Notes: generated by a model from the letters alone, not told the origin. A stretch of 64,000 nucleotides of DNA from DATCMA01 sp036563645 (GCA_036563645.1 DATCMA010000046.1:28318-92317), one strand, 5' to 3'; shown: positions 7,725-16,039, counted from the stretch's first letter. Made by a program: numbers and translations.

Positions 7725-9932
7725 TTGGGCAGCGTCCAAATCGTCACCACGGTGCTCGCCGTGGCTATCACCGCCGTCGCGGTGTGGCTCGCCGTTCAGG
7801 CGGTGCGCCGGATGCTCGCGGTGATACGGGTTGGTCAGCCTGACCCCGAGCGCTTCACCAATAAGGGCGTCCGCCTCAAGACCATGCTGCTCGAGAGCCT
7901 CGGGCACACCCGCATGCTCAAGTGGAGCGCGATCGGCGCGGCTCACTGGTTCGTGATGATCGCGTTCATCACGCTCTCGACGCTGGTGCTTGAGGCCTAC
8001 GTCGAGGTTGTCGACCCGACCGCCGAGCTGCCGCTGGTCGGCGGGTGGCTGCCGTACGGGCTGCTCACGGAGGTCATCGGTGTCTTTGGCCTCCTCGGCA
8101 TCCTCATGCTGATCTCCGTCCGCTTGGCGAACCGCCCGACGCGTCCCCGTGGCCGTTCCCGGTTCACCGGCTCGACGATGTGGCAGGGCTACTTCGTCGA
8201 GGCGGTCATCGTCGGCGTCTTGATCTGTGGCTTCGTCATTCGCGGCTTCAAGGTCGCCACCGACCACTTCCACTACCCGGCCTGGGCCACGCCGGTGAGC
8301 CACGCGCTGGGTGAGGTGCTGCCCGCCTCGACCGCCGGGGTCTCGATCGCCGCCCTTGTCAAGATCATCATCTCGATGACCTGGCTCATCGTCATCTCGC
8401 TCAACGTGACGATGGGCGTGGCCTGGCACCGGTTCGTGGCGTTCTTCAATATCTTCTTCAAGCGGGATCCAGCGAAGAAGGCCGGTTCGGGTCTCGGGGC
8501 GCTCCGCCCGATGATGAGCGGCGGCAAGCCGCTCGACTTCGAAGAGGCGGATCCCGAGAAGGACCAGTTCGGCGTCGCCCAAGTCGAGCAGTTCACCTGG
8601 AAGGGCCTTCTCGACTTCACCACCTGCACGGAGTGCGGCCGCTGCCAGTCGCAGTGCCCGGCGTGGAACACCGGGAAGCCGCTGTCGCCGAAGCTGTTGG
8701 TCCTCTCGCTGCGCGACCACCTGTACGCCAAGGCGCCCTACCTGCTGGCCGGCGGCGGCAAGGACCTCACCGGGGAGGAGAAGGCGACCCCGGAGCAGCT
8801 TGCCAAGGTCGACGCGTTGGCGCTCGCCGAGGCCGACCGTCCGCTGATCGGCGACGCCGCGTCCGGCGGTGTCATCGACCCCGACGTCCTCTGGTCGTGT
8901 ACCACGTGTGGGGCCTGCGTGGAGCAGTGCCCGGTCGACATTGAGCACATCGACCACATCGTCGACATGCGGCGCTACCAGGTCCTCATCGAGTCCAGCT
9001 TCCCGCCGGAGGCCGGCGTAATGCTGCGCAACCTGGAGAACAAGGGCAATCCGTGGGGCGCGCCGCAGAACACCCGCGAGGACTGGACCAAGGGCCTCGA
9101 CTTCGAGGTGCCGCGGGTCGGCGAGGTGGACGACTTCGAATACCTGTTCTGGGTCGGGTGCGCGGGAGCGTTCGAGGACCGCGCGAAGAAGACGACCCGA
9201 GCTGTCGCCACGCTGCTGCACGAGGCCGGCGTCAAGTTCGCGATCTTGGGTGAGGCGGAGACCTGCACCGGTGACCCGGCGCGGCGGATCGGGAACGAGT
9301 TCGTCTTCCAGATGCTCGCCCAGCAGAACGTCGAGACGCTGAACGAGGCGTTCGGCGACCGCGAGCCCGCCAAGCGCAAGATCGTCGCGACGTGCCCGCA
9401 CTGCTTCAACACACTGGCCAACGAGTACCCGCAGCTCGGCGGTCAGTTCGAGGTGGTGCACCACACGCAGCTGCTCGCGCATCTGGTCGCCGAAGGCAAG
9501 CTGACCCCCGTCAAGCCGATCGACGGCGGGGTCACGTACCACGATCCGTGCTACCTCGGGCGGCACAACCGCGTCTTCACGCCGCCACGCGAGCTGCTCG
9601 GGGCGGCCGCGGCCAACGGGCTCACCGAGATGCCGCGGAACTCCGAGCGGTCCTTCTGCTGTGGCGCCGGTGGCGCGCGGATGTGGATGGAAGAGCGAAT
9701 CGGCAAGCGGATCAACATCGAACGCGTCGAGGAGGCGTTGTCCACGGGTGCGCGCACCATCGCCGTGGGGTGCCCGTTCTGCTACACGATGCTTGGCGAT
9801 GGGGTGACCGCGAAGAAGTCGGCCGGCGAGGCCGGCGAGGAGGTCGAGGTCGTCGACGTCGCGACCGTGCTGTTGCGGTCGGTGAAGCCGGAGACGACCG
9901 CCGAGCCGGAGCCGGCAGCGAGCGGCGCGTAG
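7725..9932 (+). CDS. Membrane-bound Fe-S oxidoreductase (HdrD/GlpC-like)
   Basis: 735 residues starting at a TTG placed 8 nt after AGGAGG. The first ~240 residues hold about five membrane helices resembling a cytochrome-b/NarI-like module. Two [4Fe-4S] motifs follow, CTECGRCQSQCP (about residue 300) and CTTCGACVEQCP (about 392). Two cysteine-rich CCG-type modules end in CPHC and CPFC, with CCGAGG between them. The order matches the actinobacterial family of M. tuberculosis Rv0338c, thought to move electrons between the membrane quinone pool and an unidentified partner. It is monocistronic, with promoter-like DNA before it and a clear terminator after it. Confidence 0.88.
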   Translation: MGSVQIVTTVLAVAITAVAVWLAVQAVRRMLAVIRVGQPDPERFTNKGVRLKTMLLESLGHTRMLKWSAIGAAHWFVMIAFITLSTLVLEAYVEVVDPTAELPLVGGWLPYGLLTEVIGVFGLLGILMLISVRLANRPTRPRGRSRFTGSTMWQGYFVEAVIVGVLICGFVIRGFKVATDHFHYPAWATPVSHALGEVLPASTAGVSIAALVKIIISMTWLIVISLNVTMGVAWHRFVAFFNIFFKRDPAKKAGSGLGALRPMMSGGKPLDFEEADPEKDQFGVAQVEQFTWKGLLDFTTCTECGRCQSQCPAWNTGKPLSPKLLVLSLRDHLYAKAPYLLAGGGKDLTGEEKATPEQLAKVDALALAEADRPLIGDAASGGVIDPDVLWSCTTCGACVEQCPVDIEHIDHIVDMRRYQVLIESSFPPEAGVMLRNLENKGNPWGAPQNTREDWTKGLDFEVPRVGEVDDFEYLFWVGCAGAFEDRAKKTTRAVATLLHEAGVKFAILGEAETCTGDPARRIGNEFVFQMLAQQNVETLNEAFGDREPAKRKIVATCPHCFNTLANEYPQLGGQFEVVHHTQLLAHLVAEGKLTPVKPIDGGVTYHDPCYLGRHNRVFTPPRELLGAAAANGLTEMPRNSERSFCCGAGGARMWMEERIGKRINIERVEEALSTGARTIAVGCPFCYTMLGDGVTAKKSAGEAGEEVEVVDVATVLLRSVKPETTAEPEPAASGA

Positions 9933-9988
9933 TGCTGGAGCCGGCAGCCTAACGCTGGAGCCGGCGTGAGCGTCGCGTAGTGGTGGGG

Positions 9989-10033
9989 TGACGTGGCCGT
10001 CTTCCCGGAGAGGGCGGCCACGTCAATTTTTTT
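9989..10033 (+). terminator. Rho-independent terminator after the Fe-S reductase
   Basis: An 11-bp perfect stem (9989-9999 with 10015-10025), a 15-nt loop and a run of seven T at 10027-10033. It is the most classical terminator in the window. Confidence 0.92.
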
Positions 10034-10185
10034 CTGTATAAATTTTCGGTATAAATGTCGTGAGATACGAATTTTCGTCGTGGACTGCTTCACATTCACG
10101 ATTCCCATCGAGAGATTGATCGGATTCGTGTCTATGAGCGTCGTGTGATGAAGAGATCGCGCAGCGAACACGTGTGTATCACTTC

Positions 10186-10215
10186 TTGATTTTGTGTGAA
10201 TGGGTCACCTATCGT
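10186..10215 (+). promoter_or_regulatory. Probable promoter of the NlpC/P60 gene
   Basis: TTGATT (10186-10191) and TATCGT (10210-10215) are 18 bp apart. This would give a leader of about 75 nt before the ATG at 10297. The whole stretch 10026-10200 is AT-rich for this genome, and two TATAAA hexamers occur upstream at 10037 and 10050. Confidence 0.45.
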
Positions 10216-10296
10216 GGGTCCCTAACCTGCTGCGAGGAGTCGGATTCGCCCTGGTCAGAGGCGCCCGGCGGTCGGTGACAAAGGAGTCGCTGCCCA

Positions 10297-11355
10297 ATGG
10301 CACGTGGTCCCGTGAAATCGTCCCGAGCACAGAATCGGGTACCCGGGCGAGGTCGACGTCGTCAACATTTCGCATTCACATTTTCCTGCCCGATTCGCGT
10401 TGCCGTCCGTGGCCTCCTCGCCGTGGCGATGGTCCTCACGGCCGCGGTCCTGCCCGCCGGGGCGTACGCGGCCCCGTCTCTGGACGAAATTGAGCGGCAA
10501 CTCGACCAGCAGTGGCAGCAACTCGAGCCGGTCATCGAGGAATACAACAAGGTCCGCAGCCAGCTCAAGGCCAACCAGAAGCGGCAGGCGGAGCTGGAGA
10601 AGAAGATCCGCCCCCTGTCGCTTCAGGCGGAGATGGCGGAGCTGCGCATCGGCCAGATGGCCAACCGCTTCTACCGCATCAGCCCGACCTCCGAGCTCAG
10701 CGCGCTCCTCGAGAATGGCTCGGCGAACGAGCTCACCGAACAGCTCACGCTCCTCAACCGGCTCAGCCACCAGGAGAAGCAGCAGATCGCGGACGTCCTC
10801 GCGGTGCGTGATGAGTACGTCGCCGAGAAGCGCAAGATCGACGAGCTGGTGGCCCGCCAGCAGCGGCAGGAAGCTGAGCTCGCCGAGAAACGGAAGAAGA
10901 TCGACGCGGAGATCAAGCGGCTCCAGGAGCTCCGTATCCAGGCCTACGGCTCGACGACCTCCGGTGGCGAGCTGCGGATCGGCCCGTGTCCGGCGGTCTA
11001 CCCGGGTGGGAAGGCCGCGATCGTGGTGAAGACGGCGTGCGCGCAGATCGGGAAGCCGTATGTCTGGGGCGCCGCGGGGCCGGACGCCTTCGACTGCTCC
11101 GGTCTCACCCAGTACGCGTGGGCCGCGGCTGGCGTCCACTTGACCCACTACACCGGCGCACAGTGGAACGAGGGGACGCCGGTGAGCCGCAGCGAGGCGC
11201 GCCCGGGGGACCTCGTCTTCTTCCGCGCCGATCTGTCCCATGTGGGGATCTACGTGGGGAACAACCTCATGGTGCACGCCCCCAACGCGGGTGACCGGGT
11301 GCGGATGGCGTCGATCGACTCGATGCCGATCGCCGGGTTCCGCCGCCCGGGCTAA
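10297..11355 (+). CDS. Secreted NlpC/P60 peptidoglycan hydrolase (RipA-like)
   Basis: 352 residues. A long basic leader and hydrophobic core end in a cleavage-like AYAAP near residue 55. A coiled coil rich in Gln/Glu/Lys spans about 60-215, then comes the NlpC/P60 domain. The catalytic Cys lies in DCSGL (about 267), His in SHVGIYVG (about 313) and the third polar residue in HAPN (about 328). Such enzymes cut the D-Glu-mDAP bond during daughter-cell separation. The coiled coil probably controls activity or recruits a regulator. AAGGAG at 10281-10286 supports the start. Confidence 0.92.
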   Translation: MARGPVKSSRAQNRVPGRGRRRQHFAFTFSCPIRVAVRGLLAVAMVLTAAVLPAGAYAAPSLDEIERQLDQQWQQLEPVIEEYNKVRSQLKANQKRQAELEKKIRPLSLQAEMAELRIGQMANRFYRISPTSELSALLENGSANELTEQLTLLNRLSHQEKQQIADVLAVRDEYVAEKRKIDELVARQQRQEAELAEKRKKIDAEIKRLQELRIQAYGSTTSGGELRIGPCPAVYPGGKAAIVVKTACAQIGKPYVWGAAGPDAFDCSGLTQYAWAAAGVHLTHYTGAQWNEGTPVSRSEARPGDLVFFRADLSHVGIYVGNNLMVHAPNAGDRVRMASIDSMPIAGFRRPG

Positions 11356-11378
11356 CCCCCGGGGTCACCCCCGTCCCG

Positions 11379-11957
11379 CTACGGCACCGGCCAGGTGCGC
11401 CAGTTTTGCCACGCGCGGCTCGGGGTGGGGCCACGCTGGCCTTGGTAGTGCGAGCCGTAGACCTCCGAGCCGTACGGGTATCGGGCGGGGGAGGAGAGGC
11501 GGAAGATGCACAGCTGCCCGATCCGCATGCCGGGCCAGAGCGTGATCGGGAGATTCGCGACGTTGGACAGCTCCAGCGTGACGTGTCCGGAGAAGCCAGG
11601 GTCGATGAACCCGGCGGTGGAGTGCGTGAGCAGGCCGAGGCGCCCAAGGCTGGACTTGCCCTCGAGGCGTCCCGCGAGCTGGTCGCCGAGGGTGATGACC
11701 TCGACCGTCGAGGCGAGGACGAACTCCCCGGGGTGGAGGACGAATGGTTCTCCATCGGGCACCACGACCTCGGAGGTGAGGTCGTCCTGGCGTACCGACG
11801 GGTCGATGTGGGTGTAGAGGTGGTTGTTGAAGACACGGAAGTGTCGGTCCAGCCGGACGTCAATGCTGGACGGCTGGAGCAGCTCCGGGTCGAACGGCTC
11901 TAGCGCCAGCTCGCCCGCGGAGATCGCCGCAGCGAGATCCCGGTCTGAGAGGAGCAC
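11379..11957 (-). CDS. dcd: dCTP deaminase
   Basis: 192 residues. It converts dCTP to dUTP, or directly to dUMP in the bifunctional actinobacterial form, feeding thymidylate synthesis. The signature HSTAGFIDPGF, with the preceding GKSSLGRLGL, is intact, and the length fits the family. Translation starts at GTG 11957. A TAGGGT hexamer ends 6 nt upstream with no ribosome site, so the mRNA is probably leaderless. It converges on the NlpC/P60 gene and is divergent from the LexA-box gene. Confidence 0.93.
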   Translation of the reverse strand: MLLSDRDLAAAISAGELALEPFDPELLQPSSIDVRLDRHFRVFNNHLYTHIDPSVRQDDLTSEVVVPDGEPFVLHPGEFVLASTVEVITLGDQLAGRLEGKSSLGRLGLLTHSTAGFIDPGFSGHVTLELSNVANLPITLWPGMRIGQLCIFRLSSPARYPYGSEVYGSHYQGQRGPTPSRAWQNWRTWPVP

Positions 11958-11969
11958 CGTCCCACCCTA
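11958..11969 (-). promoter_or_regulatory. -10 element of leaderless dcd promoter
   Basis: On the minus strand TAGGGT (11964-11969) is followed by 6 nt and the GTG start. Transcription would begin at or next to the start codon. Confidence 0.5.
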
Positions 11970-12030
11970 TCGAGATCGCGTAGACGTGCCATCACGGGGT
12001 GAAGCGAATCCCCATGTCGCGCTACCGATC

Positions 12031-12052
12031 TCGAACATATGTTCGATACGAT
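12031..12052 (+). promoter_or_regulatory. LexA (SOS) box overlapping a leaderless promoter
   Basis: TCGAACATATGTTCGA (12031-12046) is a perfect 16-bp palindrome that fits the Gram-positive LexA consensus GAAC-N4-GTTC. It abuts TACGAT (12047-12052), a -10 hexamer lying 6 nt before the ATG at 12059. LexA bound here would block the promoter directly. Confidence 0.8.
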
Positions 12053-12058
12053 GCCCTC

Positions 12059-12703
12059 ATGGCTTCCTGGGCCGAATTCGCTGCTGACGCGCCCCGGCTC
12101 GCCGAGGCGATCCGGTCGCTCATCCACCAGTACGGGCCTGGCCTGGGGTATCTGGCGACGGTGCGGGCCGATGGCGGCCCTCGCGTGCATCCCGTGGCAC
12201 CGCTCATCACCGACGATGGGCTCTATTGCTTTGTGATCGACTCGCCGAAGCGGCGAGATCTGGAACGAGACGGTCGATACGCGCTGCATGCCTTCCCTCC
12301 CGAGGACCGCGACGACGAGGCGTATGTGGCGGGGCGGGCGGCGCTCGTCACCGATCGTGATCGCATGGCCCGGCTCGCCCGCCTGTCGCGGGCCGCGCCC
12401 GAGGTGGATTGGCGGCTCTTCGAATTCAGCGTGGAGGTGGCGATGCTCGCGCGACGTGGGCACGGCGGGGCGCGTCCCTGGGACGTGGGAGCCGCGGAGC
12501 CGGCGATCGAGGTGTGGCGCGATCCCCGCGTGACGGGCGGGCGGCGCGCGGGGAGGGTGGGTCGCCCGCCGATCGGTCCCTCCGGCCCGGATCAGGAGCG
12601 ATCAGTGTCGCTAGCTCACCGACATACCCGGCGATCCATCACCGGGGCGCCGGATGCAGATTGGAACAGGACCAGGTACAGTAGATCGCGCGTGCGGGTG
12701 TAG
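12059..12703 (+). CDS. Pyridoxamine 5'-phosphate oxidase-fold (FMN-binding) protein
   Basis: 214 residues from the ATG at 12059. Residues ~25-150 have the split-barrel pattern of PNPOx-like flavin proteins (GYLATVRADGGPRVHPVAP, then a VIDSPKRRDLERDGRYALH strand-turn). Substrate is unknown; relatives include F420- or FMN-dependent reductases. The ATG follows a -10 hexamer by 6 nt with no ribosome site and a LexA box overlaps it, so DNA-damage induction is likely. The last ~55 residues are Arg/Gly/Pro-rich, look unlike the family, and the frame runs 10 nt into the tRNA gene. A small frameshift after about residue 160 is possible. Confidence 0.75.
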   Translation: MASWAEFAADAPRLAEAIRSLIHQYGPGLGYLATVRADGGPRVHPVAPLITDDGLYCFVIDSPKRRDLERDGRYALHAFPPEDRDDEAYVAGRAALVTDRDRMARLARLSRAAPEVDWRLFEFSVEVAMLARRGHGGARPWDVGAAEPAIEVWRDPRVTGGRRAGRVGRPPIGPSGPDQERSVSLAHRHTRRSITGAPDADWNRTRYSRSRVRV

Positions 12704-12764
12704 TTCAATGGCAGAACATCAGCTTCCCAAGCTGACAATGCGGGTTCGATTCCCGTCACCCGCT
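12694..12764 (+). tRNA. tRNA-Gly (CCC anticodon)
   Basis: 71-nt cloverleaf. The acceptor stem GCGGGTG (12694-12700) pairs with CACCCGC (12757-12763), with U as discriminator. The anticodon arm TCAGC/GCTGA carries the loop TTCCCAA, giving anticodon CCC, which reads GGG. The T arm contains GGTTCGATTCC. CCA is not encoded. A terminator follows 8 nt later. Confidence 0.95.
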
Positions 12765-12771
12765 CTGCGAT

Positions 12772-12813
12772 AACGGCCCAGGTCAGCGCTCTCTCTGCGT
12801 GGCCTGGGCCGTT
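12772..12813 (+). terminator. Terminator after tRNA-Gly
   Basis: A 13-bp stem with one G-T wobble position (12772-12784 with 12801-12813), whose arms contain GGCCCAGG and CCTGGGCC, followed by a short T-rich stretch. Confidence 0.8.
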
Positions 12814-13028
12814 TGCTCTCCAGACCGTGGCCGCTCAATCGCCATCACTCCGCGTCACGGCCCACCTCACCACCGACCGGCCCGGCGAGCACGCGACGAT
12901 GGCACTCGCCGGCGTCGAGTGCGGCGTACGCTCGGGTGACGACAACCTGGTCGAGCGGAGTAGGGCCGGGCTATGAGGCGCCACGACCAACGGCGGACCA
13001 CACCGACGGACGGTGGCGAGACGCGCCC

Positions 13029-13859
13029 ATGATGCGGGTACGCCTCGCCTCGCACGCGGCCCCCGGGCACGCCGAGAACGAGGACGCGGCCGTCCACCAC
13101 GGCACCTTCGTCGGGGTGTTCGACGGCGTGACCGCGCTTCCGGGGGTGCCGAGCGGCTGCGCCCACGGCCCGGCGTGGTACGTCCGCCGGCTGACCACTC
13201 GGCTCATCGAGGTGGTCACGGAGGCGCCGGAGGCGGCGCTGGCCGACACCCTCGCCGAGGCGATCCGGCGGGTCAACGGCGACCACGGCGGGCGATGCGA
13301 CTTGGCGAACCCCGCCACGCCCGCGGCAACGGTCTGCTTGGTGCGGGTGGACGGCGAGGAGCTCGAATTCTTGATCCTCTCGGACAGCACCCTGGTGGTC
13401 GACTTCGGTGGCCGGGTTCAGGCGATCACCGACGACCGGTTCGCGCGCGTCGTGGCTGAGCTGCGCGGAGGGGAGGTGCGGGGCAGCTCGTCGGAGCGGG
13501 ACGCGACGCTGCGGTCGGTCAACGTCCGCAAGCACGAACGCACGAACCGCCCGGGTGGCTACTGGGTAGCCGCCGCGACCCCGGAGGCGGCGTATCACGC
13601 GGTGACCGGCCGGCTGCCGCTGCGCGGGGACGAGGCGGTCCGCCGCGCCGCCCTGTTGACCGATGGCGCCTCCTGCGCGGTTGACGAGTACCGGTTGATG
13701 GACTGGCCTGAGCTGCTGGATCTGCTGACCACGCACGGTCCGGAGGAGCTGATTCGCCGTGTCCGCGCGGTGGAGGCCAGTGATCCGGACCGGTCGGTCT
13801 ACCCACGATCGAAGCGGCACGACGACGCCACCGCGGCGATCTGCATCTTCGGGCAGTGA
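13029..13859 (+). CDS. PP2C-like Ser/Thr phosphatase domain protein
   Basis: 276 residues. The pattern is PP2C-like: an early acidic motif in HAENEDAAV, FVGVFDGVTALPG with the metal-binding Asp-Gly, LILSDSTLVVDF in the middle, LLTDGASCAVD, and a C-terminal KRHDDATAAICIF with the last metal-binding Asp. It is a soluble, stand-alone domain and the substrate is unknown. Two ATGs occur in tandem (13029 and 13032) with no strong ribosome site. It converges on a phosphoribosyltransferase gene 25 bp away. Confidence 0.72.
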   Translation: MMRVRLASHAAPGHAENEDAAVHHGTFVGVFDGVTALPGVPSGCAHGPAWYVRRLTTRLIEVVTEAPEAALADTLAEAIRRVNGDHGGRCDLANPATPAATVCLVRVDGEELEFLILSDSTLVVDFGGRVQAITDDRFARVVAELRGGEVRGSSSERDATLRSVNVRKHERTNRPGGYWVAAATPEAAYHAVTGRLPLRGDEAVRRAALLTDGASCAVDEYRLMDWPELLDLLTTHGPEELIRRVRAVEASDPDRSVYPRSKRHDDATAAICIFGQ

Positions 13860-13884
13860 TCCGACAGCCCATGGCGGGGGTCGG

Positions 13885-14523
13885 TCATCGGGTGTGGTGG
13901 GGGTCGGTGCCGTTCGTGCGGACGACAGGCGCGTCGGCGAGGTCGTCGCCGGTGAGGAGGGAGCGCAACCCGAGCTCCGCGGCGACGTCGGGCGGACAAT
14001 CCGCCACAATCGTGACCGCGCCGACCACCACCGCGCCGCGCGCGCGGGCGAGGGCGTGCAGGGCGCGGAGCTGGGCGGCGGTGGCGGCCCAGTCGTCGAC
14101 GAGGACGACGCGATCCCCGGGCGTGAGGTGCCGGTCGCGGAGACCGAGGGTGAGCTGACGGCCCCGATAGTCGGCCGGGGTGCGCACCCACGTGGTCGGT
14201 TCGGCGATGCGGCGGTCGGTCTGCTTGTGCGCGGGCACGAAGCCGGCGCCGAGCGCGGTCGCCACGAGCGGGCCGAGCAGCAGCCCCGTGGTTTCTGGGG
14301 CGACCACGACGAGGGGGCGCGCCTGGGCGGTGGGGGTGTGGTCGGGGAGGACGTCGTCGGCGAGGGCGTCGTCGACGAGGCGGGCGAGCGCGGGGCCGAT
14401 GCGGGCGAGGACGACCGGGTCCCGCCACCAGCCGGATACGTCGCTGACCAGGTGGGTCGACTCGGGCCCGAGATCAATCCACCGGAAGGTCTCGATGAGA
14501 CGCCGCCTCAGCTCGTGGTCCAC
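13885..14523 (-). CDS. Phosphoribosyltransferase-family protein
   Basis: 212 residues. The PRPP-binding loop is visible as VVLVDDWAATAAQLRA, two acidic residues followed by an Ala/Thr-rich loop. A hydrophobic strand, LVVVAPETTGLLLGPLVA, precedes it and fits the core fold. It resembles adenine/orotate-type transferases, but the N-terminus is unlike known apt or pyrE, so the base substrate cannot be named. It is transcribed away from the SpoIIE-type phosphatase, with about 260 bp between them that includes an inverted repeat. Confidence 0.7.
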   Translation of the reverse strand: MDHELRRRLIETFRWIDLGPESTHLVSDVSGWWRDPVVLARIGPALARLVDDALADDVLPDHTPTAQARPLVVVAPETTGLLLGPLVATALGAGFVPAHKQTDRRIAEPTTWVRTPADYRGRQLTLGLRDRHLTPGDRVVLVDDWAATAAQLRALHALARARGAVVVGAVTIVADCPPDVAAELGLRSLLTGDDLADAPVVRTNGTDPHHTR

Positions 14524-14608
14524 TGGACCATCATCGGATCAGCTCGCCGAGGCGCGCGGCGACGAGGAGCGGACGAGGCGCGGGAGGGCCATCGCCCGAC
14601 GGTCTATC

Positions 14609-14628
14609 TTGACTGTCCAATCAGTCAA
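14609..14628. promoter_or_regulatory. Inverted repeat, operator-like
   Basis: TTGACTG (14609-14615) and CAGTCAA (14622-14628) form a perfect 7-bp inverted repeat with a 6-bp gap. It lies between the divergent phosphoribosyltransferase and SpoIIE-phosphatase genes. The left arm also contains a TTGACT -35-like hexamer. The rest of 14524-14783 shows nothing else. Confidence 0.5.
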
Positions 14629-14783
14629 ATCAGATGGCCGGGTGGCGCCCCGCGATGACCATCCGTTTGGTCGCGATCTGACGTGACAAATGAACGCCAC
14701 GCCAGGCGGCCGAAATCGGATCGGCTGAGCGGCCAACGTCGTTCTATGTGGCCGAATCATCGTGCATGCTGTTCGGCGGAGCC

Positions 14784-15893
14784 ATGCACATCACGTCGAC
14801 GGGCCGTCGCCCGCTGAGCCCCGGGTCCCGCGCCGGCCTCGGCGCGGCGCTCGTGCTGCTCGCGCTCGTCTCCGCCGTGGAGCTGGCCGACGGGTCCGGC
14901 GCGAACTACGTCGGCCTGGTCGCCGCCGCGCCGTTCCTCGCGGCGGCCTTCGCGACGTGGCGGGTGGTCCTCGTCGTCGGGGCGCTGGCCACGATGGTGG
15001 GCTGCGCGTTCGCGCTCACCGGCCAGATGGTCTCCATCGCGACGGTGGTCAACGCGGTGGGTATTGGGCTGGCGACCGCGCTCGCCAGCGTGGTCGCCGC
15101 GATCCGCCAGCGGCAGGCGGAACGGATCGCTGAACTCTCCAAGCTCGCGTCCGTGGCGCAGCAGGCGGTGCTCCGGCCGATCGGCCCCAAGGTCGGAAGC
15201 CTGGCCGTCGCGGGCCGATACATCTCGGCGACCGCCGCCGCGGATATCGGCGGCGATCTCTATGAGGCGCTGGACACGCCGTACGGGGTGCGGGTCATCA
15301 TCGGCGACGTCCGCGGCAAAGGCCTGGAGGCGGTTCGGCTCGCCAGCATCGTCCTCGGCTCCTATCGGCACGTCGCCTACGAGCGCGCGGATCTGCGGGC
15401 CGTCGTCGCGGACCTCGACCGGGCGGTCGCGCGCAGCGTGGGCGACGAGGATTTCGTCACCGCCGTGTTGGTGGAGGAGCGCGGCGGAATCTTGACGATC
15501 GTCAACTGCGGCCACCCCGCGCCGCTGCTGCTGCGTCGCGGCGAGGTGATTCCCCTCGACCCGCCGGCTCCGGCGCCGCCCTTGGGGTTCATGCCCGTGG
15601 TCCGCCCGCGGGTGGAGCGGTTGGAGCCGGGCGACCGGCTGTTGCTCTTCACCGACGGGTTGGGTGAGGCCCGCCGGGAGGGCGAGTTCTTCCCGACCGC
15701 GGACCGGGCGTGGCGGCTGCTCGGTCACGGCACGGTGGCGGACGGGTTGGCCTCGTTGGAGACCGCCTTGGTGGAGTGGGTCTACGGGCGGCTCGATGAC
15801 GACATCGCGCTGGTGTTGATGGAGTACACCGGCCCGCGTCCGGCGGTGACCGCGGCGGTGCCGAGCTGGGAGGTCGGCGCCTCTGAGCTGTGA
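14784..15893 (+). CDS. Membrane SpoIIE-type (PPM) Ser/Thr phosphatase
   Basis: About 369 residues. Four or five membrane helices occupy the first ~110 residues. A short coiled region (RQRQAERIAELSKLASVAQQ) and a SpoIIE phosphatase domain follow, with GRYISATAAADIGGDLYE, VIIGDVRGKGLEA, LFTDGLGEAR and DDDIALVLME supplying the metal-binding acids. In actinobacteria these enzymes usually dephosphorylate anti-sigma-factor antagonists, but no such partner is encoded nearby. In-frame GTG 14748 and ATG 14766 are alternative starts. 14784 is preferred for its GGCGGA just upstream, though that site is close. Confidence 0.82.
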   Translation: MHITSTGRRPLSPGSRAGLGAALVLLALVSAVELADGSGANYVGLVAAAPFLAAAFATWRVVLVVGALATMVGCAFALTGQMVSIATVVNAVGIGLATALASVVAAIRQRQAERIAELSKLASVAQQAVLRPIGPKVGSLAVAGRYISATAAADIGGDLYEALDTPYGVRVIIGDVRGKGLEAVRLASIVLGSYRHVAYERADLRAVVADLDRAVARSVGDEDFVTAVLVEERGGILTIVNCGHPAPLLLRRGEVIPLDPPAPAPPLGFMPVVRPRVERLEPGDRLLLFTDGLGEARREGEFFPTADRAWRLLGHGTVADGLASLETALVEWVYGRLDDDIALVLMEYTGPRPAVTAAVPSWEVGASEL

Positions 15894-15960
15894 GGCCCCG
15901 CTCGCCCGTCCATCGTCATCTGCGAATTCCCGGGTTTGAGCGAAGTCGATGATGTGAGCC

Positions 15961-16010
15961 TTGCCAAAAGCTACTCGCGAGTAATATAGTGGTCGTTACT
16001 GACGAGTAAC
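15961..16010 (+). promoter_or_regulatory. fadE5 promoter with two palindromic operators
   Basis: TTGCCA (15961-15966) and TATAGT (15985-15990) are separated by 18 bp. Palindrome 1, CTACTCGCGAGTAA (15971-15984), fills the spacer. Palindrome 2, TTACTGACGAGTAA (15996-16009), covers the likely start site. Centres are 25 bp apart. The same motif occurs at 59.5 and 61.8 kb. The arrangement fits repression by a dimeric, perhaps TetR-like, fatty-acid regulator (inference). Confidence 0.75.
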
Positions 16011-16039
16011 TTTTGCTGGAGCCGGGGGCCGAGGGAGCG

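Noticed and set aside
7623..9566. 647-codon open frame antisense to the Fe-S reductase
   Set aside because: Same reason: it mirrors a strongly conserved gene and its Arg/Gly/His-rich product is a codon-bias artefact.
10034..10296. Possible cyclic-di-AMP (ydaO) riboswitch before the NlpC/P60 gene
   Set aside because: The position is typical, but the conserved blocks such as GGGGGACCCA and the matching 3' part are absent; only AT-rich DNA and a promoter-like pair are seen.
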